NCBI RefSeq assembly: GCF_000970465.2
Contig: NZ_LAJE02000123.1
Coordinates: 1-36,850, forward strand
Origin: Devosia insulae DS-56
Lineage (GTDB): Bacteria; Pseudomonadota; Alphaproteobacteria; Rhizobiales; Devosiaceae
Direction: 5' to 3'
DNA length: 36,850 nt
This document shows, one piece after another, positions 25,054 through 32,715 of this stretch. Below the pieces are notes generated by a model. It made no database searches. It saw only the letters and a list, made by a program, of their open reading frames with translations, and had not been told where the DNA came from. A program made the translations under genes and the position numbers. Numbering within the stretch: the stretch's first letter is position 1; each line of letters begins with the position of its first letter.

Positions 25054-25728
25054 TCAGGCAGCGACCGCAACGGCCTTCGGCGTCGCCGAGAACTCGAACA
25101 CGTCGTTCTCGATGCCGATCTTCAGCTCCATGTCGGTCATCCGCGCCAGGATGCCGGTATAGAACGGCTGGATGCCGCGCGCATCGACGCCGCCTTCGGG
25201 CGAACCGGACAGCAGGCCCTCGGCGCCCGACGGCATCAGCGTCTTCTGCCGCTTCTCGGGGTCCGACCTTGAGGTCAGGGTGAACACTTCGGCGCCGGCG
25301 GCGCCCTCGATCTTCGCCGTCACCACGCCGCCGCGCGGCACCGCCATGGCGGCGATCAGCAGCATGTTCATGAACAGCTTGGCCTTGTGCTTGGGCAACA
25401 GGATCAGCGGCACCTGCCAGTCGAGGTCGGCCTTTTCAATCTCGAAATAGATCCGCGCTACCCGCTCGCACTCGCGGGTGTCGAAATCGGTGCCCGCCGT
25501 CGACGATGCACCATAGGCGAGGCGCGCGAATTCGAGCTTCGCTCGCGCCTGCTTGGCGGCATTGGCGATCAGCTCCTGCGCTCCATCGGCCATCGCCGTC
25601 TGCGTCGGGTCGGCCAGCACTTCGAGCCCGTTGCCGATCGCCCCCACCGGGTTGATCAGGTCATGGCAGACCCGAGAACACAGCATCGCCGCGAGGTCGG
25701 TCGCCTTGAGCTCGATGAAATCCGCCAT
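25054..25728 (-). CDS. chpT: Histidine phosphotransferase ChpT
   Basis: ChpT carries phosphate from the hybrid kinase CckA to CtrA and CpdR. The 224 residues match the family. A two-helix dimerisation domain with the phosphorylated His22 (MLCSRVCHDLINPVGAIGNG) is followed by a degenerate HATPase-like domain (about 90-215) that lacks the ATP-binding N, G1 and G2 boxes of true kinases. LLPKHKAKLFMNMLLIA and YTGILARMTDMELKI are typical family segments. It lies about 8 kb from ctrA, so two parts of the same phosphorelay are in the window. A GANTC site (GAATC, 25748-25752) lies 20 bp upstream of its start. Confidence 0.92.
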   Translation of the reverse strand: MADFIELKATDLAAMLCSRVCHDLINPVGAIGNGLEVLADPTQTAMADGAQELIANAAKQARAKLEFARLAYGASSTAGTDFDTRECERVARIYFEIEKADLDWQVPLILLPKHKAKLFMNMLLIAAMAVPRGGVVTAKIEGAAGAEVFTLTSRSDPEKRQKTLMPSGAEGLLSGSPEGGVDARGIQPFYTGILARMTDMELKIGIENDVFEFSATPKAVAVAA

Positions 25729-25876
25729 TCTATGGGTCCTTGCCGTCGAATCATTTTCGCGTAGCCTAACCGCAAGGGCGCGGCAGCCCTAGGGGGTGCG
25801 GCGACGAGCGGGTTGAGCACGAAGCCGCCCCGACCACCGGCTGTCGGTGGACTATCGGGGTTCTCGCTCCGTAGAC

Positions 25877-26464
25877 CTAGTGCCCCGTCCCTGCTTCCGT
25901 CTCAGCGGGCGCCACGTCCGCCGCCTTGCCCACCGCGTCCGCGACGCTGCCTTCTTCGCCGGTCAGCGTGCCCGAGAGCTTGGCCCAGCCGCTATTGGCG
26001 TCGAGCAGCGAGGTGTCCTCGCTCTGGAAGAACGCCTCGCGGTTGGCCACCGAGTAGAACAGGTAGAGCTTCATCCCCGAGATCACATAGAGCCGCGGCT
26101 TGCCATCGGAGAGATAGCCGCGAGCGAGGCTGGTGACGCAGTGGCCGCCAAACTGCGGGGCGTAGATCTCGGGGTTGCGCATGAACACATCGCGGTTCGC
26201 CGCCGAGGCGAAATACCACGGCACCCCGCCCCACTGATACTCGAAGTCGGCGACGCCCTGCACCGGCTCCGGCTCGGTGAAATAGCTCACCGGATCATAG
26301 CCCTCGAGCGCCACCCCGGTGAGTGGGTCTGTGACGATGGCGTCGACCAGTGCAGCGGCGCTTACCGGGGCACTAAGTAGAAGCCCAAGGGTCAACGCCA
26401 GAGCTACAAGAAGCCGGGTTATGGTTAAGTTTTGTTTACGCTTTTGCCGCATCATTGCCGCCAT
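25877..26464 (-). CDS. Exported YHS-domain protein
   Basis: The 195-residue protein has a basic N terminus and a signal peptide (RLLVALALTLGLLLSAPVSA, about residues 17-36). A YHS-type domain follows: DPLTGVALEGYDPVSYF (about 43-59), the aromatic VPWYFASAANRDVFMRNPE, YAPQFGGHC, and a C-terminal part rich in Ala/Glu. YHS domains often bind metal, and related exported proteins are of unknown function. The start is uncertain: ATG codons at 26464, 26455 and 26452 are all in frame. The CtrA-like box at 26425-26439 falls within its first codons. It is divergent from eipA. Confidence 0.78.
   Translation of the reverse strand: MAAMMRQKRKQNLTITRLLVALALTLGLLLSAPVSAAALVDAIVTDPLTGVALEGYDPVSYFTEPEPVQGVADFEYQWGGVPWYFASAANRDVFMRNPEIYAPQFGGHCVTSLARGYLSDGKPRLYVISGMKLYLFYSVANREAFFQSEDTSLLDANSGWAKLSGTLTGEEGSVADAVGKAADVAPAETEAGTGH
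26425..26439 (+). promoter_or_regulatory. CtrA-like binding site upstream of eipA
   Basis: TTAA (26425-26428), seven bases, TTAC (26436-26439) is one mismatch from the CtrA consensus. It lies about 140 bp before the eipA start. From memory of Brucella work, eipA transcription is directly activated by CtrA, which makes the site credible even though it overlaps the start of the divergent YHS gene. Confidence 0.35.
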
Positions 26465-26580
26465 GAACGCCTAGCTTGAGCACACCCTCAGGCAAGCCTG
26501 ATGCGCCGAACCTAGCGTCGTCATGGTAAGTACCGCGTAAATGGCCTGCCGCTCGAACTAAGCCCCTCCGGAGTGCCCTC

Positions 26581-27174
26581 ATGCTCGACCGCATGGTCTA
26601 CCTCATTCTTGCCGCCTTCGTCGCGCTGACCGCGGCCACGCTGGTGCTGACCCCGACCTTCAGCCAGGCGCAGGAGCAAGGTTCACTCTCCGACACCTTC
26701 TCCGGCGACGAGCTGGTCGATACCGGCCACCAGTTCTTCGGCTCCGTCGCCCAGGGCCTCGCCTCGCTGGTCGAGCGCGCCGTCAGCCAGTTCGGCTTGC
26801 CCAACGCCTACATCCTCGGCGAGGAAGCCGGCGGCGCCATCTTCGCTGGCGCCCGCTACGGCGAAGGCACCATGTACACCCGCAACCAGGGCGAGCACTC
26901 GCTGTTCTGGCAGGGCCCGACCGTCGGCCTCGATTTCGGCGGCGACGGTTCCAAGGTGATGATGCTGGTCTACAACCTGAACTCGGTCTCCGACGTCTAC
27001 GGCCGCTACCCTGGTGTCGATGGCTCCGCCTACGTCATCGGCGGGCTCGGCATGACGGTGATCAAATACGGCGATGTGGTGATGGTGCCGATCCGCTCCG
27101 GCGTCGGCGCCCGCCTCGGCGTCAATGTCGGCTACCTGAAGTTCACCCAGGAGCCGACCTGGAATCCGTTCTGA
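26581..27174 (+). CDS. eipA: EipA-like envelope protein (DUF1134)
   Basis: The 197-residue protein has an N-terminal signal peptide or anchor (VYLILAAFVALTAATLVL). The DUF1134 domain fills the rest: GLPNAYILGEEAGGAIFAGARYGEG, GEHSLFWQGPTVGLDFGGDGSKV, YPGVDGSAYVIGGLGMTV and IRSGVGARLGVNVGYLKFT (each read as a separate motif). In Brucella the homologue EipA is a periplasmic beta-barrel-type protein needed for envelope integrity. CGGAG lies 8 nt upstream of the ATG. The gene is monocistronic or leads into the coiled-coil gene 195 bp downstream. Confidence 0.85.
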   Translation: MLDRMVYLILAAFVALTAATLVLTPTFSQAQEQGSLSDTFSGDELVDTGHQFFGSVAQGLASLVERAVSQFGLPNAYILGEEAGGAIFAGARYGEGTMYTRNQGEHSLFWQGPTVGLDFGGDGSKVMMLVYNLNSVSDVYGRYPGVDGSAYVIGGLGMTVIKYGDVVMVPIRSGVGARLGVNVGYLKFTQEPTWNPF

Positions 27175-27368
27175 GCGGCCGGCGCTTCGATCGCGAAAAC
27201 CATTCGGAATCCGTTCAACCGCCGTTCATCGCAGCGGCGCATCGTGACCGCGTGCCCGTCTTCCGGTAAGGTTACGACCTGACAGCGATAGCCGGGGGCG
27301 GCCATTGCTGCCAACGTAACGGGCGCGAACACCCGGGACCGGGCAGTTGCCGGTGGCGGAGTTGAGTT

Positions 27369-28553
27369 ATGGTCATTGAAAACATTATGTATTTTGTGCT
27401 CGGCCTGCTCGTGGCCGGGCTTTTGGCGCTGATTATCATGCCGGCGGTGTGGCGCCGCGCCGTCCGCCTGACCAAAAAGCGCATCGAAGCCGCGACGCCG
27501 ATGACCATGGCCGAGTTCCGCGCCGACAAGGACCAGCTGCGCGCCGAGTTCGCCTTGTCCACCAGGCGCCTCGAGATGAACGTCGAGGCCCTGCGCCGCC
27601 GCCTCTCCGACCAGCTCCGCGACATCAATCGCAAGAAGAACGAGCTCGGCGGCATCAAGGGCGAGCGCGACAGCCACCTGCAGGTGGTGCGTGAGCTCGA
27701 AGAGCGCGAAGCCGAAGCCCGCCGCCGCATCCTCGAGCTGGAAAAGGAAGGCGCCGACCTCGCCCAGAAACTGCGCATGCGCGACCGGGAACTGGGCGAG
27801 AAATCCAGCCAGCTCGACGCCGCCCGCGAAACCCTGCGCGGCAGCGCCCCGCGGGCCTTTGCCATCGAAGGCAAGGCGCTGAGCGGCAACTACAACACCG
27901 ATATCGACGAGCTGCTGCAATATCTCGAGATCGAAAAAAAGCGCTCCGAATTCCTCGAAACGCAGAACCGCACGCTGATCGAGAGCCTCGAGAATTCCGA
28001 CAAGAGCGGCGCCGAAGCGCGGGCCGCGGCCACCGAACTGCGTGAAAAGCTGGCCAAGCGCGACGACGTGGTGAGCGACGCCCAGTCCGATCTCGCCGAG
28101 GCCGAAGCCCGTATCGCCGACGCCGAGAGCCGCGTCTCCACCCTCCTCGCCGAGACCACCAAGCTGGTCGGCGACGGCGAGGAAAAGCGCGACATGCTGC
28201 TGGCCGAAAAGCTTGGCCTCGAAGAAGAAATGGAAAAGCTCCGCGCCAAGGTGGCGAGCGTCGAAGGCACGGTGATGGCCGACTGGGACAGCGACCGCAT
28301 CGAGCAGTCGCACCTGCGCGAGCGCCTCAACGACATCGCTTCGGACGTCAGCCGCCTGGTCTACGCGCTGGAAGGCAATGGCCCGATCGACGAGGAAGAG
28401 AGCCTCGCCTCCCGCATGCAGAAATTCGTCGACGCCGAGGAAGCCGAGGCCCCGGCGGTCAAGGGCCCCAAGGCAAGAAAGGGCGGCGCCCCAGAGGGCC
28501 AGGCGGTGTCCGACCGGTTGAAGGCACTGCGCGAGCTGCAGGACGGGAACTGA
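27369..28553 (+). CDS. Membrane-anchored coiled-coil protein, unknown function
   Basis: The 394-residue protein begins with a single membrane helix (IMYFVLGLLVAGLLALIIMP, residues 6-25) and a basic stretch (WRRAVRLTKKRIE). A long, charged coiled coil follows (about residues 45-160 and 185-340), rich in Glu/Arg/Ala/Leu heptads and interrupted by a short non-coil segment (GSAPRAFAIEGKALSGNYNTD, read in two parts). The tail is Lys/Ala/Pro-rich. The shape suggests a cytoplasmic scaffold tethered to the inner membrane. I believe homologues are widespread in Hyphomicrobiales but know no assigned function. GGAG lies 7 nt upstream of the ATG. Confidence 0.8.
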   Translation: MVIENIMYFVLGLLVAGLLALIIMPAVWRRAVRLTKKRIEAATPMTMAEFRADKDQLRAEFALSTRRLEMNVEALRRRLSDQLRDINRKKNELGGIKGERDSHLQVVRELEEREAEARRRILELEKEGADLAQKLRMRDRELGEKSSQLDAARETLRGSAPRAFAIEGKALSGNYNTDIDELLQYLEIEKKRSEFLETQNRTLIESLENSDKSGAEARAAATELREKLAKRDDVVSDAQSDLAEAEARIADAESRVSTLLAETTKLVGDGEEKRDMLLAEKLGLEEEMEKLRAKVASVEGTVMADWDSDRIEQSHLRERLNDIASDVSRLVYALEGNGPIDEEESLASRMQKFVDAEEAEAPAVKGPKARKGGAPEGQAVSDRLKALRELQDGN

Positions 28554-28652
28554 GGGGCTTGGCCCCAGCTGATCGGCAAGGCACGACCTCGCCTCCAACG
28601 GGGGCGCAATACCCCGGGTAGCGATCCTACTAGCTGTCCCCCAGCCAGCGAC

Positions 28653-29003
28653 CTACTCGCTGACGACAGGCACTTCGCGGATCATCTCGCCCGACTTGCC
28701 ATCGAAAATGCGCACGCTGGTCAGTGGCCCGAGCTTGTAGGTGACGGTCACCCGGCCATCCGCCGCGACCGCCGAAACCACTTCGCCGCCGGCCGGAATC
28801 TTCAGCGCGGCGATCACATAGTCGCTGCCGGCTTTGCTGTCGCTCTGCGATGCGCGGTAGACCAGTGCGCCGCCGATGGCGATAAGGCCCACCACCAGTA
28901 GCCCCATCGATATGATGAAGGACTTTCGCGCCCGGTTGAGCACGGCCTTGGCTTCCGGCGTCAGTTCCGGGGTGGTTTCGGGTTTGTCTTGAGGAGCGCT
29001 CAT
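28653..29003 (-). CDS. Small single-pass membrane protein
   Basis: The 116-residue protein has an acidic/Pro-rich cytoplasmic leader (SAPQDKPETTPELTPEAKAV), one membrane helix (SFIISMGLLVVGLIAIGGALV, about residues 29-49), and a small extracytoplasmic domain of about 65 residues with alternating beta-like segments (YVIAALKIPAGGEVVSAVAA and VTVTYKLGPLTSVRIFDG). No family was recognised with certainty. Its start codon overlaps the rluD start codon on the opposite strand: the four bases CATG at 29001-29004 contain both ATGs. No strong ribosome site is visible for this gene; GGAAA lies about 12 nt upstream. Confidence 0.75.
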   Translation of the reverse strand: MSAPQDKPETTPELTPEAKAVLNRARKSFIISMGLLVVGLIAIGGALVYRASQSDSKAGSDYVIAALKIPAGGEVVSAVAADGRVTVTYKLGPLTSVRIFDGKSGEMIREVPVVSE

Positions 29004-30021
29004 GCAGGAAATTTCCGGCGAGGAACAGGAGTGGCAGTTGCTGGTCGATGCCGCCGACGCCGGCAGCCGGCTGGATGCCGCACTCGCCCGTGCCGTACCG
29101 GTCTTCTCGCGCAACCGGATCAAGGACCTGATACTGGCCGGAAGCGTCGCGATCAATGGGCGAGCTGTCACAGAGCCCAAATACAAGCTGCGCGACGGCG
29201 AGGAAGTGACACTCGTCGCCCCCGAGCCGATCGAGGCCGAGCCGACCCCCGAAAACATCCCGCTCGATATCCTCTATGAGGACGACCAGTTGATCGTCAT
29301 CAACAAGCCGGTCGGCATGGTGGTCCACCCTGCCCCCGGCAATTACACCGGCACGCTGGTCAACGCCCTGCTCTACCATTGCGGCGACAGCCTCAAGGGC
29401 ATTGGCGGAGTGAAGCGTCCAGGGATCGTCCACCGCCTCGACAAGGACACCTCGGGCGTCATGGTCGCCGCCAAAACTGAGCAGGCGCATAATCACCTCG
29501 CCGCCCAGTTCGCCGATCACGGCCGAACCGGGCCCCTCCACCGCGCCTACATGGCTTATTGCTGGGGCCGCACCCAGCAGGCCTCCGGCACCGTCGAGGC
29601 GCCGCTCGGCCGCGACCCGGCCAACCGGCTGAAGCAGGCGGTGCGCCAGGATGGCCGCGAGGCCATCACCCATTACTGGGTCGAGGCGCGCTTCGGCGAC
29701 GAGGGCTGGGACATCACCCGCATCCGCTGCGAACTCGAAACCGGCCGTACCCATCAGATCCGCGTCCACATGGCCCATATCGGCCACCCGCTGGTCTCCG
29801 ACATGGTCTACGGCCCGGGCTTCGCCACCAAGGTCAACCGGCTGCCCGACGCGGCAAAGGCCGCGGTCGCAGCGCTGGGCCGGCAAGCGCTGCACGCCGC
29901 CGAACTCGGCTTCGAGCACCCGGTGAGCGGCGACGAAATGCAGTTCGAAGCGCCGCTGCCGCCCGATCTCGAGGCGCTCGAGGCAGCCATCGAGCCGTTC
30001 GATCGGGCGTTTGCGCGGTAG
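29002..30021 (+). CDS. rluD: 23S rRNA pseudouridine synthase, RluD family
   Basis: The enzyme converts specific uridines of 23S rRNA helix 69 (RluD type) or related sites into pseudouridine. The 339 residues comprise an S4-like RNA-binding domain (about 15-75, GSRLDAALARAVPVFSRNRI, KDLILAGSVAINGRAV) and the RluA-class catalytic domain. The signature HRLDKDTSGVMV is at about residue 145 and contains the catalytic Asp. ETGRTHQIRVHMAHIGHPL and DMVYGPGF are also typical. GAGGAG lies 5 nt upstream of the ATG. Adjacency to rpoH is seen in many alphaproteobacteria. A family A repeat follows the gene. Confidence 0.92.
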   Translation: MQEISGEEQEWQLLVDAADAGSRLDAALARAVPVFSRNRIKDLILAGSVAINGRAVTEPKYKLRDGEEVTLVAPEPIEAEPTPENIPLDILYEDDQLIVINKPVGMVVHPAPGNYTGTLVNALLYHCGDSLKGIGGVKRPGIVHRLDKDTSGVMVAAKTEQAHNHLAAQFADHGRTGPLHRAYMAYCWGRTQQASGTVEAPLGRDPANRLKQAVRQDGREAITHYWVEARFGDEGWDITRIRCELETGRTHQIRVHMAHIGHPLVSDMVYGPGFATKVNRLPDAAKAAVAALGRQALHAAELGFEHPVSGDEMQFEAPLPPDLEALEAAIEPFDRAFAR

Positions 30022-30060
30022 GGCACTACTGAGAGGAACCGTTCCCTCCACCCACTCGGT

Positions 30061-30143
30061 GTCATCCCCGCGAAAGCGGGGACCTCCGTTTGCGATCTCG
30101 CGGGTGGCACCAAAACAGAGGTTCCCGCTTTCGCGGGAATGAC
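30061..30143. repeat. Palindromic repeat family A, copy 3
   Basis: The arms GTCATCCCCGCGAAAGCGGG... (30061-30085) and ...CCCGCTTTCGCGGGAATGAC (to 30143) are inverted repeats. Outer extensions CCACCCACTCGGT and CCGGTGGGT also pair partly. It is closest to the copy at 12207-12289. It lies between rluD and rpoH and may sit in the rpoH leader if transcription reads through. Confidence 0.85.
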
Positions 30144-30374
30144 CCGGTGGGTAAAGGCGAGACTGCTGGCAAGCTCCGCCGAGCGTCGCCGCAGGCCAAA
30201 TGCCCACCTGCAAGGTTCACGCAACCTTCGGGGTCTACCAACGTTTTCATGCAGGGTCGGTGGGTCTTATCAAGACCGATTTTCGACCTATATATCTCTG
30301 ACAGTCAGCCGTGTGCCGGACTGGACACGGCTGCGTATCTGCCCGTGACTACGGGGGAAAGACGAGGGTGCATT

Positions 30375-31262
30375 ATGGCCCAGACCAATCTGCCAATTCT
30401 TTCGGCTGAGGGTGGACTCAGCCGCTATCTCCAGGAAATTCGTAAGTTTCCGATGCTTGAGCCTGACGAGGAATATATGCTCGCCAAGCGCTACAAGGAG
30501 CATCAGGATCCCGGTTCCGCCCAGAAGCTGATCACCTCGCATCTGCGCCTCGTGGCGAAGATTGCGATGGGCTATCGCGGCTATGGCCTGCCCATCTCCG
30601 AGGTGATCTCGGAAGGCAATGTCGGCCTGATGCATGCGGTGAAGCGCTTCGAGCCCGAAAAGGGCTTCCGCCTCGCGACCTACGCGATGTGGTGGATCCG
30701 CGCCGCCATTCAGGAATACGTGCTGCGCTCGTGGTCGCTGGTGAAGATCGGCACCACCGCGGCACAGAAGCGGCTGTTCTTCAACCTCAGGAAGATCAAG
30801 GGGCAGATCGCCGCCCTCGATGACGGGAACCTGCATCCCGATCAGATCAAGCAGATCGCGACGACGCTGCACGTCACCGAAAGCGACGTCGTGTCGATGA
30901 ACCAGCGCCTCTCCGGCGACGCCTCGCTCAACGCGCCGATGCGCGCCGACGAAGGCGCCTCGGAGTGGCAGGACTGGCTGGTCGACGATACGCCGGACCA
31001 GGAGACTACCCTCGGCGAGACCGAGGAATTCTCCGAGCGCATGGGCCTGCTCACCAACGCGATGAGCGACCTTAACGAGCGCGAGAAGGCCATCTTCCAG
31101 GCCCGGCGCCTGCGCGACGAGCCGGCGACGCTCGAAGAGCTGGCGCAGGAATACAATGTCAGCCGCGAGCGCATCCGGCAGATCGAAGTCCGCGCCTTCG
31201 AAAAGGTGCAGGAAGCCGTGCAGAAGGCGGCACACGCGAAGTCGCGCGAAGCCAGCCTCTGA
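30375..31262 (+). CDS. rpoH: RNA polymerase sigma-32 factor RpoH
   Basis: RpoH directs RNA polymerase to heat-shock promoters. The 295 residues are normal. Region 1.2 is RYLQEIRKFPMLEPDEEY, region 2 is SHLRLVAKIAMGYRGYGLP through GFRLATYAMWWIRAAIQEYV, the RpoH box region is QKRLFFNLRKIKGQI (about residues 132-146), and region 4 ends with the helix-turn-helix LEELAQEYNVSRERIRQIEV. The ATG at 30375 was preferred over upstream frame extensions because those run through the family A repeat. The A/T-rich stretch before it (TTTTCGACCTATATAT, about 30280-30295) may hold a promoter. Confidence 0.96.
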   Translation: MAQTNLPILSAEGGLSRYLQEIRKFPMLEPDEEYMLAKRYKEHQDPGSAQKLITSHLRLVAKIAMGYRGYGLPISEVISEGNVGLMHAVKRFEPEKGFRLATYAMWWIRAAIQEYVLRSWSLVKIGTTAAQKRLFFNLRKIKGQIAALDDGNLHPDQIKQIATTLHVTESDVVSMNQRLSGDASLNAPMRADEGASEWQDWLVDDTPDQETTLGETEEFSERMGLLTNAMSDLNEREKAIFQARRLRDEPATLEELAQEYNVSRERIRQIEVRAFEKVQEAVQKAAHAKSREASL

Positions 31263-31283
31263 GCGTTTTCGCCTAAGTGAATG

Positions 31284-31316
31284 AAAGGGCCGCCCGATGG
31301 GCGGCCCTTTTGTTTG
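31284..31316 (+). terminator. Intrinsic terminator of rpoH
   Basis: AAAGGGCCGCCC (31284-31295), loop GAT, GGGCGGCCCTTT (31299-31310), then TGTTTG. It is a 12-bp perfect stem 21 nt past the rpoH stop. Confidence 0.9.
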
Positions 31317-31338
31317 TCGCGAGTTCGGCGGCCGCGAA

Positions 31339-31472
31339 CCCCTCACCCGTCTCGGCCTTCGGCCGATCCACCCTCTCCCCGACGGGGAGAGGAAAAGAGG
31401 TGATCGCCGCACTCTCGGGATTCTTCTCCCCGTCGGGGAGAAGGTGGCGCGTAGCGCCGGATGAGGGGTGAG
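31339..31472. repeat. Bipartite hairpin repeat (family E)
   Basis: This 134-bp element has outer inverted ends, CCCCTCACCC (31339-31348) and GATGAGGGGTGAG (about 31460-31472). It contains two separate hairpins, CTCTCCCCG/CGGGGAGAG (31373-31391) and TTCTCCCCG/CGGGGAGAA (31424-31442). It resembles a repeat type often found between genes in Hyphomicrobiales. It fills the gap between rpoH and the beta-lactamase gene. Confidence 0.75.
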
Positions 31473-31544
31473 CCACAATTTTCACGGGTGGCCGCAACGA
31501 CGGTCCTGGCCCAATCAGCTGTATGTGGCGAACACCCAGGCCAG

Positions 31545-32405
31545 TCAGCCGTTCTGCGGCGGTCCGATCACCGGTACCACCGCCGGACGCGGTTGTTGCG
31601 CCCAGGCGAACTCGCCCTTGCCCCATTTGGCGAACCGCGCCAGCAGCGCATCGCGGGCTCGCATGCCGGCCGGGCCGGCGGTCTTCTTGTTCTCGCGGAT
31701 CAGGTAGGCGAAGGCCAGCCGCTCGCCATCACGTTCGGCCCAGCCGACGAACCAGCCGGTCTGCCGGCGCGAGTTGAACGTTCCGTCGGCATTGCGCTCA
31801 TAATAGGTGCCGGTTTTGCCCGAGACGGTCCATTTGCCGGCCGTGAAGCTCGGCATGATGGCGACCACTGCCGCCTGTGCTTCAGCCGACGCCGGCAGTT
31901 CGCCGGCCAGCATCCGCCGCACGAACCGCACCTGCTCTTCCGGCGTGATCAGCAGCGACGAGTTGATCCACGAGCGCAGCAGACTGTTGTTCTTCCCCGG
32001 ATCGCCCGAGATATCGGCATTGCCATAGTCGAAATCGCTGACGTACTTGCCGAACCGCTCAGCACCCATCTCGGCCACCAGCACGCGCGAGTACCAGAGC
32101 ACCGAATCGCGCAACCAGGTGGTGGGTGTAGTGGTCACCTTCCAGTCGGCCCGGTTCGCGTCATACTCAGCTTTGTACGGCCAGGCCGGCTCGTCCGCGC
32201 CGGTGAGGATCCCGGCATCAAAACCCATCACCGCCAGCGGCACCTTGAACGTCGAGGCCGGCGAGGTCGGCGTGTCGCAACCGCCGCCCTCCTGCAACCG
32301 CACCGCGCTGCTCTGAGCGTCGACGATCAATGTGCACACCACTTCCGCCCGGCTCGCGGACACGGCGGCAAGGCTCAGCACTAAGGCTGCAATCAGAACT
32401 TTCAC
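31545..32405 (-). CDS. Class D (OXA-type) beta-lactamase
   Basis: The 286-residue precursor has a signal peptide (KVLIAALVLSLAAVSASRA, residues 2-20) and a serine beta-lactamase domain exported to the periplasm. The active-site motif is STFK (SPASTFKVPLAVMG), with SVL in DSVLWYSRV where class D enzymes usually have SxV, then YGN in SDFDYGNADISG and KTG in TVSGKTGTYY. Together these mark class D. The one departure is Leu for Val in the second motif. I chose the GTG at 32405, which begins right at the signal peptide; longer in-frame starts run into the family C repeat. There is no mobile-element gene nearby, so it looks like a resident chromosomal gene. Confidence 0.88.
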   Translation of the reverse strand: MKVLIAALVLSLAAVSASRAEVVCTLIVDAQSSAVRLQEGGGCDTPTSPASTFKVPLAVMGFDAGILTGADEPAWPYKAEYDANRADWKVTTTPTTWLRDSVLWYSRVLVAEMGAERFGKYVSDFDYGNADISGDPGKNNSLLRSWINSSLLITPEEQVRFVRRMLAGELPASAEAQAAVVAIMPSFTAGKWTVSGKTGTYYERNADGTFNSRRQTGWFVGWAERDGERLAFAYLIRENKKTAGPAGMRARDALLARFAKWGKGEFAWAQQPRPAVVPVIGPPQNG

Positions 32406-32504
32406 GAATGGCCCCAAGGTCTTAAAGACCGCGACATGTACCGGGGATTTGGGCGGAATTTCGCCGGAACCGCATTGACGCAGGGACTTTGTGAAGGCGG
32501 AAGC

Positions 32505-32708
32505 AGACGACCCCCTCCCATCCTCCCCCATAAAGCGGGAGGTGCCCGGCTGGTGTGTTTGGCACGATCGAAGACAGCGCCTCGACTCTTCACCTCCCCC
32601 TTTATGGGGGACTTCGAGCCGTCCCGAAGGGCAAATCGCTCCAGTGGAGCGATTTGAGGGGAGAAGGCCATGAGAGCTGCGCTCGAATGGCGAGGGAGGG
32701 GGTCGTCT
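32505..32708. repeat. Structured palindromic repeat family C, copy 2
   Basis: This 204-bp element is shared with 6781-6982. It has perfect 15-bp terminal inverted repeats (32505-32519 with 32694-32708), a 20-bp stem with one mismatch (32525-32544 with 32591-32610), a 7-bp stem (32613-32619 with 32681-32687), and an 11-bp hairpin with loop AGT (32632-32656). The right end stops 8 bp from the thiamine pyrophosphokinase stop codon. Confidence 0.9.
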
Positions 32709-32715
32709 CTATCAG

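Noticed and set aside
28630-30213. A 527-codon open frame on the minus strand opposite rluD
   Set aside because: Antisense shadow of rluD that also reads through the family A repeat; rluD has unmistakable motifs.
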